From Chitinophagaceae bacterium UBA4412 (GTDB lineage Bacteria > Bacteroidota > Bacteroidia > Chitinophagales > Chitinophagaceae): DNA of 13,387 nt. Of this stretch, positions 1 to 6,509 are shown one piece after another; within the stretch, counting starts at the first letter, position 1, and every line of letters starts with the position of its first letter. The position numbers were made by a program, and so were the translations under genes. Below the pieces are notes generated by a model. The model was given only the letters and a program-made list of their open reading frames with translations, was not told where the DNA came from and made no database searches. Location of the stretch: positions 11,077 through 24,463 of the forward strand of contig DGQO01000089.1 in NCBI GenBank assembly GCA_002400445.1, read 5' to 3'.

Positions 1-492
1 AGCACTTAGTTTCATATTTTCTGTGAGTACCCTATCTTTTGCCAGGCCGGTTTTTGTAGCCAGGTCGTCTCGTTCTCCTTTGCCCACGCCTATAAATTTA
101 AAGTCGAGCAAACGAGGCCGCTCGGTCACCTTCATGTCTATAAAGATGTCGGTTCCAACAAGGCGGGTAATATTAATTTCCACATTACTCACCAGGCTTT
201 GTTTCCAGAGTTTCGCAATGGCTTTACCAAAAACATCAGTACCTGGAATAATCACTTTATCGCCCACAGCCAGGCCCGAAATAGAAACAATTAAATTCTG
301 ATCAAAAGACTTTGAACCGGTAACAGTAATACCTGCGATGGTATACTCCCTGGGTGATTTTGCAAAAATTTCCTGTAAAGCAGGATCTACAGACACCGTG
401 GGAACAGTATCGGTTTCATTTTGTGCGGCAAGTGGTAGAGAAAAGAAAAGGGCGAGAGAAACAAAGAGAAAGTTCTGGTAAATGCGTTGCAT
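1..492 (-). CDS. bamA: Outer membrane protein assembly factor BamA, N-terminal part (cut by window edge)
   Basis: BamA is the Omp85-family core of the machine that inserts beta-barrel proteins into the outer membrane. Only the signal peptide and first periplasmic POTRA region are visible. From the ATG at 492 the product begins MQRIYQNFLFVSLALFF and continues to an LPLAAQ cleavage region, a normal signal peptide. POTRA-type sequence follows: an 'EYTIAGITVTGSKSFD' strand, a 'GLAVGDKVIIPG' turn, then 'VEINITRLVGTDIFIDMKV.ERPRL', which ends POTRA 1 and leads into the next repeat. An in-frame ATG at 531 would add 13 residues before the signal peptide, so I prefer 492. The frame stays open to base 1; the remaining POTRA repeats and the barrel lie outside. 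It follows uppS on the same strand with a gap of about 100 bp (61 bp from the alternative start), an arrangement common in Bacteroidota, so co-transcription is likely. Confidence is high from the POTRA pattern plus context. Confidence 0.9.
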   Translation of the reverse strand, partial: MQRIYQNFLFVSLALFFSLPLAAQNETDTVPTVSVDPALQEIFAKSPREYTIAGITVTGSKSFDQNLIVSISGLAVGDKVIIPGTDVFGKAIAKLWKQSLVSNVEINITRLVGTDIFIDMKVTERPRLLDFKFIGVGKGERDDLATKTGLAKDRVLTENMKLSA

Positions 493-592
493 CAAGTATT
501 TTTTACGTGGGGGCAAATTAAGGCCATTCATGATAAGTAATTGTTAACCTCATCCTAAATCATCTTGCTTAAAAGCAGGCGGGATGTACATT

Positions 593-1357
593 TCACTGGG
601 TTTTTGAAGATTCCTGGTTGAGTATTTGTTCGCCCGTTTTTCCAAATCTTCTTTGCCGGTGTTGATAATCAAGAATGGCTTCATAAAGATTCTCCTTGCG
701 GAAGTCGGGCCAGCGGGTATTGGTAAAATACAACTCGGCATAGGCGAGCTGGTAAAGCAGGAAATTACTGATCCGGTATTCGCCACTTGTGCGAATCATC
801 AGTTCCGGATCGGGAAATTCACTTGTAGAGAGATAGTGCTGCAAGGTATCCTGTGTAATGAGCGCCGGCTCCAGTTTTCCGCTCTGTACATCCGTTGCTA
901 TATTCTTTACGGCGTTTACAAGTTCCCAGCGGCTGCTATAACTCAGGGCCATTACAAGATGCATCCCTGTATTTTGAGCTGTTTCATGCAAGGCTTCCTG
1001 CAATTCTTTAGCAGCATTATCTGGCAGCATATTCATGTCGCCAATTACGTGCAGCATGATATTGTTCTTGTTTAGCGTGGGTACTTCTCTACGAATAGTA
1101 TCGATGAGAATTTCCATCAGGCCGCTTACTTCCTGCTCCGGGCGGTTCCAGTTTTCTGTACTAAAGGCGTAAAGCGTAAGGTATTCGATGCCCAGTTCTG
1201 CGGCACCTTCTACAATATTGCGCACGCTCTCTACCCCATGCAAATGACCAAACAGGCGGTTTTCTCCTTTTTCTTCCGCCCATCTCCCATTACCATCCAT
1301 GATGATAGCGATGTGCCTGGGTAATTTTTGAATATCGATTTGATCTTTTAAACTCAT
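593..1357 (-). CDS. uppS: Isoprenyl transferase / undecaprenyl diphosphate synthase (UppS)
   Basis: This cytoplasmic cis-prenyltransferase condenses isopentenyl diphosphate units onto farnesyl diphosphate to make undecaprenyl diphosphate, the carrier lipid for peptidoglycan and surface polysaccharides. The 254-residue length matches the family (about 250). Diagnostic motifs are present: 'HIAIIMDGNGRWA' at residues 15-27, with the catalytic Mg-binding Asp at 21; 'GHLHGVE' near 37-43; 'TLYAFSTENWNRP' near 61-73; and the late 'RTSGEYRISNFLLYQLAYAELYF' block (written with conserved Arg-Thr-Ser-Gly and Arg-Ile-Ser) followed by 'WPDF'. The usual Trp-Gln of that block is Tyr-Gln here. The ATG at 1357 gives the expected 14-residue lead before the first motif. 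A perfect -7 box lies about 43 bp upstream, so it may be transcribed separately from the DUF6089 gene. bamA follows it. No truncation or missing catalytic residue is visible. Confidence 0.97.
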   Translation of the reverse strand: MSLKDQIDIQKLPRHIAIIMDGNGRWAEEKGENRLFGHLHGVESVRNIVEGAAELGIEYLTLYAFSTENWNRPEQEVSGLMEILIDTIRREVPTLNKNNIMLHVIGDMNMLPDNAAKELQEALHETAQNTGMHLVMALSYSSRWELVNAVKNIATDVQSGKLEPALITQDTLQHYLSTSEFPDPELMIRTSGEYRISNFLLYQLAYAELYFTNTRWPDFRKENLYEAILDYQHRQRRFGKTGEQILNQESSKTQ

Positions 1358-1400
1358 ACTAGCTGTGCCATAGCGATTTCGGCCTTGCCGGAATCGGGCG

Positions 1401-1408
1401 CAAAACTA
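1401..1408 (-). promoter_or_regulatory. Candidate uppS promoter, -7 box
   Basis: The minus strand reads TAGTTTTG, a perfect match to TAnnTTTG, the -7 element of the Bacteroidota housekeeping sigma factor. It sits 43 bp before the uppS ATG, inside the 137-bp gap after the DUF6089 gene. I do not see a TTTG -33 element at the usual 19-21 bp spacing, so this is a half-match supported by position. Confidence 0.4.
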
Positions 1409-1424
1409 ACAAAAAATGCGGGAA

Positions 1425-1439
1425 ATACCGGTTCGGTAT
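1425..1439 (-). terminator. Small hairpin downstream of the DUF6089 gene, possible weak terminator
   Basis: ATACCG and CGGTAT form a perfect 6-bp stem around a 3-base loop, 56 bp past the DUF6089 stop codon. On the minus strand the stem is followed by TTCCCGCATTTTTT, so the T-run is displaced by several bases. It is at best a weak terminator between the DUF6089 gene and uppS, and may be no more than a chance palindrome. Confidence 0.25.
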
Positions 1440-1494
1440 AAACTGGAAGTAAAGAAAAGTAGGAGTGAAAATATTATGCTGAGGCACCATTTAT

Positions 1495-2337
1495 CTACTT
1501 GCTGGTGGGGCAGCGGTACGAACTCAGGTTAAACGATATACCAATTTCGGCAATGAGGTACTGGTCTTTTTGCTTGGCGAGACCCCGCTGACGACCTTCC
1601 ATACCGATAATATTATTGGGATCCGTTTCATAACTCCTGTCTTGTAACAGCCTTGCTGCAATGCCCTGGCCACTGTTAGAAAACTTATCGATGCCCACAT
1701 AAGTTGTGCTTACATCATCAATATAGTCTGTGAAAGTGTAGCGATGACTTATCTCAAAAGACACATTGATATTTTCTGACACATTATATTTCAAGCCGGC
1801 GCCAAAGGGCACACAAACCGCCATGGTACCGTATTGCTTTCTTCCCTGGTAACCAATTAACTGGCCTTCGGTACCAAGAGGCCGCAAGTAAAACTTTTCA
1901 TTTTGCAGGTAAGCATACGGATCATAAGTAAAGACACCCACACCGAGGGTGATATAGGGCGTGAAAATATAATTTGGATTATTGGGCAGGAATTTAAAGA
2001 AATTGAAATCACCCATGGCAGCTATTTCCCATATATTAGTATTGAAGCTTAGATTTCTCCGCTGCTGGTAATCACTCTTACTATATACATCACTATAGCC
2101 GAGCTGTGCATAATGCCCGGCAATGCGCAGGCCTACATAATTGCCAAATTGCTTGCGAAAAAATATTCCCAGGGCTGGCTTGGGTCTGTTAATCTGTGCT
2201 CTTGTATTCAAATCTCCAAAATAATGTGCAGCACCCAGGGTAATACCAACCTCGCCTTCCTGAACATATTCGTCGCTTTGGGCGAAAAGCTGCTGGCACA
2301 TTACCAACAAGAAGACCATACTGAACAGTTTTTTCAT
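1495..2337 (-). CDS. DUF6089 family outer-membrane-type protein
   Basis: This secreted protein belongs, as far as I recognise it, to DUF6089, which in Bacteroidota is typically encoded just before uppS and bamA. It has no established function. The N-terminus is a clean signal peptide (MKKLFSMVFLLVMCQQLFAQ) when read from the ATG at 2337; ATGs at 2349 and 2367 are in frame but would put extra residues before the Lys-Lys. The mature part opens with 'GEVGITLGAAHYFGDL', then shows alternating aromatic/hydrophobic strands with Gly and Asn turns ('YITLGVGVFTYDPYAY', 'PFGAGLKYNVSENINVSFEISHRYTFTDY'). It ends with 'DQYLIAEIGISFNLSSYRC', as in small outer-membrane beta-barrels such as PorT/OmpW-like proteins. 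About 280 residues would fit an 8- to 10-stranded barrel. Its place beside bamA suggests a role in, or dependence on, outer-membrane assembly; that is inference. Confidence 0.85.
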   Translation of the reverse strand: MKKLFSMVFLLVMCQQLFAQSDEYVQEGEVGITLGAAHYFGDLNTRAQINRPKPALGIFFRKQFGNYVGLRIAGHYAQLGYSDVYSKSDYQQRRNLSFNTNIWEIAAMGDFNFFKFLPNNPNYIFTPYITLGVGVFTYDPYAYLQNEKFYLRPLGTEGQLIGYQGRKQYGTMAVCVPFGAGLKYNVSENINVSFEISHRYTFTDYIDDVSTTYVGIDKFSNSGQGIAARLLQDRSYETDPNNIIGMEGRQRGLAKQKDQYLIAEIGISFNLSSYRCPTSK

Positions 2338-2453
2338 CACGGATTGCATATTTTTCAGAGTGAGCATATTTTGCGAACTGCAAATTAATTAATAGTTCAA
2401 TAACGCAAGCAAAGGCCTTTTCTGATATGTTGAATGTTAAAAATAAGGGTTCT

Positions 2454-2939
2454 CTACCTGGCCTTTTCTACTCTAAGTCCTGCGCTCATCACATTTCTAA
2501 GGGGCTCATCTCTCATTACCTGGAAAATTTTAAATTGATAAGTACCTGCTTTGATGAAGCGCTGCGGCGTTGCATTCAATGGCTTGCGCAGTTCCCAGAT
2601 ATCGTTCATGCCTATACCTTCCCAGCCTTGCGCATCATTGCCCAGCCTCAAATCAACTTTTTGAAATTTCATGGTATCGTCCGGAGCCTGCAAGCCTACA
2701 TTCAGCCATATATTATTATAAGCATAAGCATCGGTGTGTCTTAGCACTATGCCCAGGCTGTAGCTGGCTAATGTATCTGTAATTTCAAAACTGCCTTCTG
2801 CAGCAAAACTTTGATGCCATTCCATGCCCGGTATCCGCTTGTTGTTTTCATACAAGTCTACCTGGCGGCAACTGCTTAGTTGTACCAAAGCTATTATTCC
2901 AAAGAAACCCATGGAGAGGAGAAAATTTTTCTTAGCCAC
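2454..2939 (-). CDS. gldH: Gliding motility lipoprotein GldH
   Basis: GldH is a lipoprotein needed for gliding motility and type IX secretion in Flavobacterium johnsoniae, and it is also found in non-gliding Bacteroidota. The 161-residue product has a lipoprotein signal: Lys-Lys at 3-4, a hydrophobic stretch, and lipobox Leu-Ser-Ser-Cys with Cys24 as the lipidated residue. The mature part shows the family pattern: 'MEWHQSFAAEGSFEI' early, then 'LRHTDAYAYNNIWLNV' (the 'N.. Y.Y.NL' strand), 'DLRLGNDAQGWEGIG' with the Gly-Trp/Gly-Gly turn, and a final 'AGTYQFKIFQVMRDEPLRNV' strand. The start is GTG at 2939; the first in-frame ATG, at 2912, would remove the charged n-region of the signal peptide, so GTG is preferred. 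It follows yicC by 32 bp, so the two probably share a transcript. Identification is by remembered family pattern, not a search. Confidence 0.85.
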   Translation of the reverse strand: MAKKNFLLSMGFFGIIALVQLSSCRQVDLYENNKRIPGMEWHQSFAAEGSFEITDTLASYSLGIVLRHTDAYAYNNIWLNVGLQAPDDTMKFQKVDLRLGNDAQGWEGIGMNDIWELRKPLNATPQRFIKAGTYQFKIFQVMRDEPLRNVMSAGLRVEKAR

Positions 2940-2971
2940 TTTTTAAACCGCTGTTTTTTGTAAAGATAAAA

Positions 2972-3847
2972 TTACAGCACATTCAGTACCTGTTCTTTTG
3001 CTTTTTCCAGTTCGTCTTTCATTTGTACCACGCATTTTTGAATGCCGGCATCATAAGCCTTGCTTCCGGTAGTATTTATTTCTCTTCCTATTTCCTGCAG
3101 CAGGAAGGAAAGTTTTTTACCCTTGCCTTGTTCCGGGCCTTCCATAATTTCTTTAAAATAATCACAATGCTGGCGAAGGCGAATTTGTTCTTCATGAATA
3201 TCTATCTTCTCCATGTAAAAGATTAATTCCTGCTCCAGGCGATTTCCATCAATATTTTCTTTACCCACATGCTCGGCCAGGAGTTGATGAATTTCTTCTT
3301 TGATTTTTACCATACGCACCGGTTCAAGTTTTAAAATCTCTTCTTCCTGTGCTTTGATATTTTCAATGCGGCTGAGCAAATCTTTTTCTATAGAGGCACC
3401 TTCTTCCTGGCGGTGGCCATTCAACTCTTTTAGCGCAGCTTGCAGTACCTGTGTAAAATCTTTAAAATCAGTTTCACTTAAAACATCCATTGCAGGCGTA
3501 ACCACTTCCGGCAAGCGAAGCAAAGAACTGAGTACAGCATTGGTATCAATCTTTAACTCATCTGCAAGCGATTCTAACTGCCGGTAATATGCCCTGATCA
3601 AATCTGTATTGATGGCCACTGGTTTTGCCGTACCGTTTTGTTTAATGTTAATGTAACAATCAACTGAACCTCTATACAAATCGGCCTGCAGCATATTCCG
3701 TATTTCAAATTCGTATGGCCTGAGCAAAGGAGGAAGTTTTAATTGCAATTCAAACTGCTTACCATTAAGCGCTTTCAATTCTACCATAAAGGTTTTCTCA
3801 CCTACGGTTTGTTCTGCCCTCCCAAACCCCGTCATTGATTTAATCAT
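2972..3847 (-). CDS. yicC: YicC family endoribonuclease-like protein
   Basis: YicC/YloC proteins are cytoplasmic, conserved across bacteria, and described as endoribonucleases; E. coli YicC acts in turnover of the small RNA RyhB. The 291-residue product has both expected parts. The N-terminal YicC domain begins 'MIKSMTGFGRAE', the signature opening, and runs to about residue 155, including 'LKALNGKQFELQLKLP' (usually 'VKSVNhRyld'). The C-terminal DUF1732 domain covers about 205-291 and carries 'EQELIFYMEKIDIHEEQIRL', 'KGKKLSFLLQEIGREINT.GSKAYD' and 'VVQMKDELEKAKEQVLN'. The middle is predicted helical and charged. The ATG at 3847 gives exactly the family start. It heads the minus-strand envelope block, and gldH follows after 32 bp. 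Upstream lies a possible small RNA or leader ending about 120 bp before the start. I see no good TAnnTTTG box immediately upstream. Confidence 0.95.
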   Translation of the reverse strand: MIKSMTGFGRAEQTVGEKTFMVELKALNGKQFELQLKLPPLLRPYEFEIRNMLQADLYRGSVDCYINIKQNGTAKPVAINTDLIRAYYRQLESLADELKIDTNAVLSSLLRLPEVVTPAMDVLSETDFKDFTQVLQAALKELNGHRQEEGASIEKDLLSRIENIKAQEEEILKLEPVRMVKIKEEIHQLLAEHVGKENIDGNRLEQELIFYMEKIDIHEEQIRLRQHCDYFKEIMEGPEQGKGKKLSFLLQEIGREINTTGSKAYDAGIQKCVVQMKDELEKAKEQVLNVL

Positions 3848-3968
3848 CCGTTAATAAGTTTATATGCAAGATAGTTCTTTCTGCAGCTTATGTCTTAAAG
3901 CAAAACAGGGAACTGAAATAGCAGCTATGATTACTACAAATGGTTTTGAAATGCTGGCACCGGGCATG

Positions 3969-3998
3969 AAAAAAGCTCAGCAAAAATCGCTGAGCTTT
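3969..3998 (-). terminator. Intrinsic terminator, orphan
   Basis: AAAGCTCAGC (3972-3981) and GCTGAGCTTT (3989-3998) form a perfect 10-bp stem around a 7-base loop. Read on the minus strand, the GC core GCTCAGC/GCTGAGC is followed directly by six T's (3974-3969), the classical intrinsic terminator layout. Read on the plus strand the tail is only TTTAATA, so the minus strand is favoured, although weak action in both directions is possible. Confidence 0.75.
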
Positions 3999-4038
3999 AA
4001 TATGTATATGGGTTAGTAAGTACCGGAAATAAATTTCC
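3969..4038 (-). ncRNA. Candidate small RNA or attenuated leader (about 70 nt)
   Basis: The minus strand has all parts of a short transcription unit: a promoter-like pair ending at 4044, an expected start about 6 bp later near 4038, a 5' stem-loop (GGAAA, loop TTTA, TTTCC, at 4038-4025), a mostly single-stranded linker to about 3999, and a strong intrinsic terminator ending in six T's at 3969. The 5' stem can extend upstream to pair GTAA (4042-4039) with TTAC (4019-4016), leaving a one-sided bulge. The unit is far from any gene end, so the terminator does not finish a known gene. It could be a free small RNA, or a leader whose terminator controls readthrough into yicC, 120 bp further on. The family is not one I recognise, and the boundaries are inferred. 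Confidence 0.4.
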
Positions 4039-4043
4039 TTACA

Positions 4044-4073
4044 CAATATTAAAAAGAAAAATCGCTAACCAAA
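4044..4073 (-). promoter_or_regulatory. Candidate promoter for the 70-nt RNA
   Basis: On the minus strand TTTG (4073-4070) is separated by 18 bp from TAATATTG (4051-4044). The Bacteroidota consensus is TTTG, about 19 bp, TAnnTTTG; the first element matches fully, the spacing is within one base, and the second matches at all but one defined position. It is one of the best two-part promoter matches in the window, and it points at the orphan terminator. Confidence 0.45.
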
Positions 4074-4390
4074 AAAAATTTTGCAACTATTTTATGCACA
4101 TTTTATTTATTGCTGTGGAAAAGGGAAGCAAGAAAACCCCATAATAAGAAGCAATACTTCGCATTTTAAAAATCAGAATCAGAAATAAAAAAAAGTAAAC
4201 ACGCTGCAATCATTGAATTCAGTGCATTACAGCCAAAGCCCACCTCGTGCATGAAATGAAATTTGTAAACCGGTGAACGCTTTTTAGACACGGTTTTAGA
4301 TTTAACCGCAAGAAAAAATTTTTCAGTGACTGTAACCTCCCGGCTAGTTTTTTCTCCTGGCGCTGAAAAATCAAATCGCAAAAAGCACAT

Positions 4391-4398
4391 TAACTTTG
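4391..4398 (+). promoter_or_regulatory. -7 box of the lpxD-like gene
   Basis: TAACTTTG matches TAnnTTTG perfectly and lies 14 bp before the ATG at 4413, implying a very short leader. No TTTG at the -33 position is seen. The box lies inside the longer open frame that begins at 4326, which argues that translation really begins at 4413. Confidence 0.45.
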
Positions 4399-4412
4399 GC
4401 AAAACAATTCAT

Positions 4413-5360
4413 ATGCAATTTCCTTCCCCGGTTTCTATAGAATGGCTCAGCGAATTTTTGAACGCTAAAGTGGTGGGCAACCGCAATGGCTTTGCCACCG
4501 GCATAAATGAAATACACCGGGTAGAAAAAGGTGATCTCGTGTTTGTAGATCATCCGAAGTATTATGATAAGTGCATTAACAGTGATGCAGATTTCATTAT
4601 CATCAATAAAGAAACAGCAGTGCCGGAAGGAAAAGCATTGCTCATTACGGACGAGCCTTTTGAGGCCTATTGCAAAATTGTAAATCACTTTCGGCCTTAT
4701 GAAGCAGCTACCGGAATGTTAAGTTCATCTGCCATCATTGGTGAAAACACGGTGATATATCCTTCCGCTTTTATTGGCCATCATGTACGCATTGGAAACA
4801 ACTGCATCATTCATCCGCATGTAACCATTCTTGATCATTGCATCATTGGAAATGATGTGGTCATTCAAGCCGGCACGGTAATAGGCAGCGATGCTTTTTA
4901 TTATAATGGAAAACGTAATCGTGCTTTGTGGTACAAACGCATGCCAAGTTGCGGCCGTGTAATTATTGAAGACGAAGTGGAGATAGGCGCTGCCTGTACC
5001 ATAGACCGTGGCGTGAGCCATGATACTATTCTTGGTGCCGGAACCAAGTTAGATAACCAGGTGCATATAGGCCACGACAGTATCATTGGCAAGAATGGCC
5101 TCATTGCTGCGCAAGTGGCTATTGCCGGCGTGGTTGATATTAAAGATGGTGTAACCCTCTGGGGGCAGGTAGGCGTAAACAAAACACTTACCATCGGGGA
5201 GAATGCAGTGGTTCTTGCACAGTCTGGCGTTCCTTCAGATTTAGCCGGCAACAAAATTTACTGGGGCACACCTACGGGAGAAGCAGGCGTAAAACGCCGT
5301 GAGCTTGTATGGATCAAACGCATTCCTGAACTCTGGAAAAAAGTAATGAAAGAGGAATAA
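4413..5360 (+). CDS. LpxD-family UDP-3-O-acylglucosamine N-acyltransferase (stand-alone paralogue)
   Basis: LpxD enzymes transfer a 3-hydroxyacyl chain from acyl-ACP to the 2-amino group of UDP-3-O-acylglucosamine in lipid A synthesis, in the cytoplasm. The 315-residue product has a uridine-binding N-terminal domain ('GINEIHRVEKGDLVFVDHPKYYDK', residues 30-53) and a left-handed beta-helix of hexapeptide repeats from about 105 to 270 ('IGENTVIYPSAFIGHHVRIG' and so on). It also has 'GSDAFYY' at 158-164, 'EIGAACTIDRG' at 190-200 and 'LDNQVHIGHD' at 213-222, whose second His (221) aligns with the catalytic His of E. coli LpxD. The frame is open from 4326, but the extra 29 residues are unlike the family and contain the -7 box, so I use 4413. 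It is not beside lpxC/fabZ/lpxA. Bacteroidota often carry two LpxD-like proteins, and this looks like the shorter one, so its acceptor may not be the lipid A precursor. Confidence 0.88.
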   Translation: MQFPSPVSIEWLSEFLNAKVVGNRNGFATGINEIHRVEKGDLVFVDHPKYYDKCINSDADFIIINKETAVPEGKALLITDEPFEAYCKIVNHFRPYEAATGMLSSSAIIGENTVIYPSAFIGHHVRIGNNCIIHPHVTILDHCIIGNDVVIQAGTVIGSDAFYYNGKRNRALWYKRMPSCGRVIIEDEVEIGAACTIDRGVSHDTILGAGTKLDNQVHIGHDSIIGKNGLIAAQVAIAGVVDIKDGVTLWGQVGVNKTLTIGENAVVLAQSGVPSDLAGNKIYWGTPTGEAGVKRRELVWIKRIPELWKKVMKEE

Positions 5361-5364
5361 ATTT

Positions 5365-6465
5365 TTATTCGCTCTGGGGCGAATAGTTATAAGGCAACTG
5401 ATCTGCCAGCCGCTCCCAACCCCAATAAGCACTTACGGCTATATCATTCTGCTCAAAGTAGTATCCATTCTTTTCTATACCCAATGATTCCCCGGGTAAA
5501 AAAGTAAGCAGGGAGAATTGAAAATCGCCTGGCTCACCAGGATTGCTTTGGAGGTACGCCTCTGCAGGTTTTGCTTTGAGGTATATCACAGCAACCCTCA
5601 ATTGATTGGGCTGCACCTCTGCGATCTCTGTGCTATCATCTTTAAAAAAATGCAATGCAGTGTATGCGTCTTTTAAAGCAATGGCAGTATCCCGCTCATC
5701 ATGTTGTGCAATTAACTGCACTTCAAACCCCTCTGTTTTTAATGTTTTATTATAGAGGCTGCGCATAAAGTGAAGAATAGAACCCATGTATGTTTCCTTC
5801 CTGGCTTGCATCCAGCCAAGAAATTGTTCATTGCTACCCGCTGTCATTTCTTCAAAGAGCGGATAGCCGGTATATAAACTTACTTCTGAACTGTACTCAT
5901 GCACAAAAGAATCGAGCGCATAATGAATATGATAACCGAGAGCCGGGTTCTCAATTTCTAATGCCTGGCTTGCCAGTACCTTCAGCCTGTTTCTCTTCTT
6001 GGAGAAATAAAACTTAAGCACCTCCGGATTCAGGATTTTTGCCTGGGTACCATTGGCGGTTTTACCAATAAATTCCTGCAAGAAAAAAGTACCATATTTC
6101 ACCCATCCATCTTTTACTTCGGAGGTAGCCACTACAGACACTTCCTCCATTTGCTTCTGGCGGGGGCTTAATGAAACACTAAGACTTCGATTATTTACAT
6201 CTGTATTACTGATGCGTACAGTTTCTGTTTGATATCCGGAGAAAGTGATGACTAAGCTATACCCACCTTCGGGGAGACTTAAACGGAAATTACCTGCTTC
6301 ATCCGTGGCTGTACCAAGGGTCGTATTTTGCGCAAATACAGAAGCACCCTGCAATGGTTGATTGGTTTCTGTGCTGATTACTTTTCCTGAGATGACGAAA
6401 GAAGACTGGGCGAAACCCTGGGCAAAGCAGAGCAAGAAGCTAACGAAGGCAAATATTTTTTTCAT
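5365..6465 (-). CDS. Exported CarboxypepD_reg-like domain protein with a C-terminal part of unknown function
   Basis: This is a secreted or periplasmic protein of 366 residues. A signal peptide (MKKIFAFVSFLLCFAQGFAQ) is followed by a CarboxypepD_reg-like (beta-sandwich) domain at about 23-90: 'ISGKVISTETNQPLQGASVFAQ', 'GTATDEAGNFRLSLPEGGYSL', 'ITFSGYQTETVRI'. In TonB-dependent receptors such a domain precedes a plug and barrel, but neither is present. The remaining ~260 residues hold 'DGWVKYGTFFLQEFIGKT', 'LEIENPALGYHIHYALDSFVHEY' and 'RKETYMGSILHFMRSLYNK', which I recall as a recurrent Bacteroidota arrangement without a known role. The TTG at 6489 would add eight residues before the signal peptide; ATG at 6465 is preferred. 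It lies 44 bp after the SDR gene on the same strand. Its stop is 4 bp from the stop of the convergent lpxD-like gene. Confidence 0.82.
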   Translation of the reverse strand: MKKIFAFVSFLLCFAQGFAQSSFVISGKVISTETNQPLQGASVFAQNTTLGTATDEAGNFRLSLPEGGYSLVITFSGYQTETVRISNTDVNNRSLSVSLSPRQKQMEEVSVVATSEVKDGWVKYGTFFLQEFIGKTANGTQAKILNPEVLKFYFSKKRNRLKVLASQALEIENPALGYHIHYALDSFVHEYSSEVSLYTGYPLFEEMTAGSNEQFLGWMQARKETYMGSILHFMRSLYNKTLKTEGFEVQLIAQHDERDTAIALKDAYTALHFFKDDSTEIAEVQPNQLRVAVIYLKAKPAEAYLQSNPGEPGDFQFSLLTFLPGESLGIEKNGYYFEQNDIAVSAYWGWERLADQLPYNYSPQSE

Positions 6466-6509
6466 GGATATGGTGGTTCTATTGAGCAATTTGATTTTTC
6501 GAAAATACG

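Larger units (their letters stand above)
3848..4412. other. 565-bp divergent intergenic region, yicC / lpxD-like gene
   Basis: This is the only stretch over 300 bp without a protein gene that I accept. It is AT-rich with many A and T runs. From left to right it holds about 120 bp with no recognised signal, a perfect terminator-type hairpin (3972-3998), a smaller stem-loop (4016-4042), a promoter-like pair on the minus strand (4044-4073), a long AT-rich part, overlapping short inverted repeats (4267-4309), and a -7 box for the lpxD-like gene (4391-4398). No tRNA fold or ribosomal RNA is visible. Short open frames here on both strands have no recognisable family features. Confidence 0.7.

Noticed and set aside
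626..1075. 149-codon plus-strand open frame opposite uppS
   Set aside because: It is antisense to a clear uppS and has no recognisable domain.
3927..4016. A 29-codon plus-strand open frame (begins MITTNGFEMLAPGMKK) across the orphan hairpin
   Set aside because: It covers the palindrome, shows no family features or start signals, and a frame this short is expected by chance in such DNA.
4166..4390. Minus-strand open frame of about 74 codons in the divergent gap
   Set aside because: The sequence shows no recognisable domain, its start overlaps the lpxD-like promoter region, and its composition follows the AT-rich background.
4326..4412. N-terminal extension of the lpxD-like protein
   Set aside because: These 29 residues are unlike the family N-terminus, and the region contains a -7 box; the ATG at 4413 gives the expected start.
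5367..5384. Small hairpin ATTCGC / GCGAAT at the convergent gene ends
   Set aside because: It lies inside the coding end of the CarboxypepD_reg-like gene and no T-tract follows on either strand.
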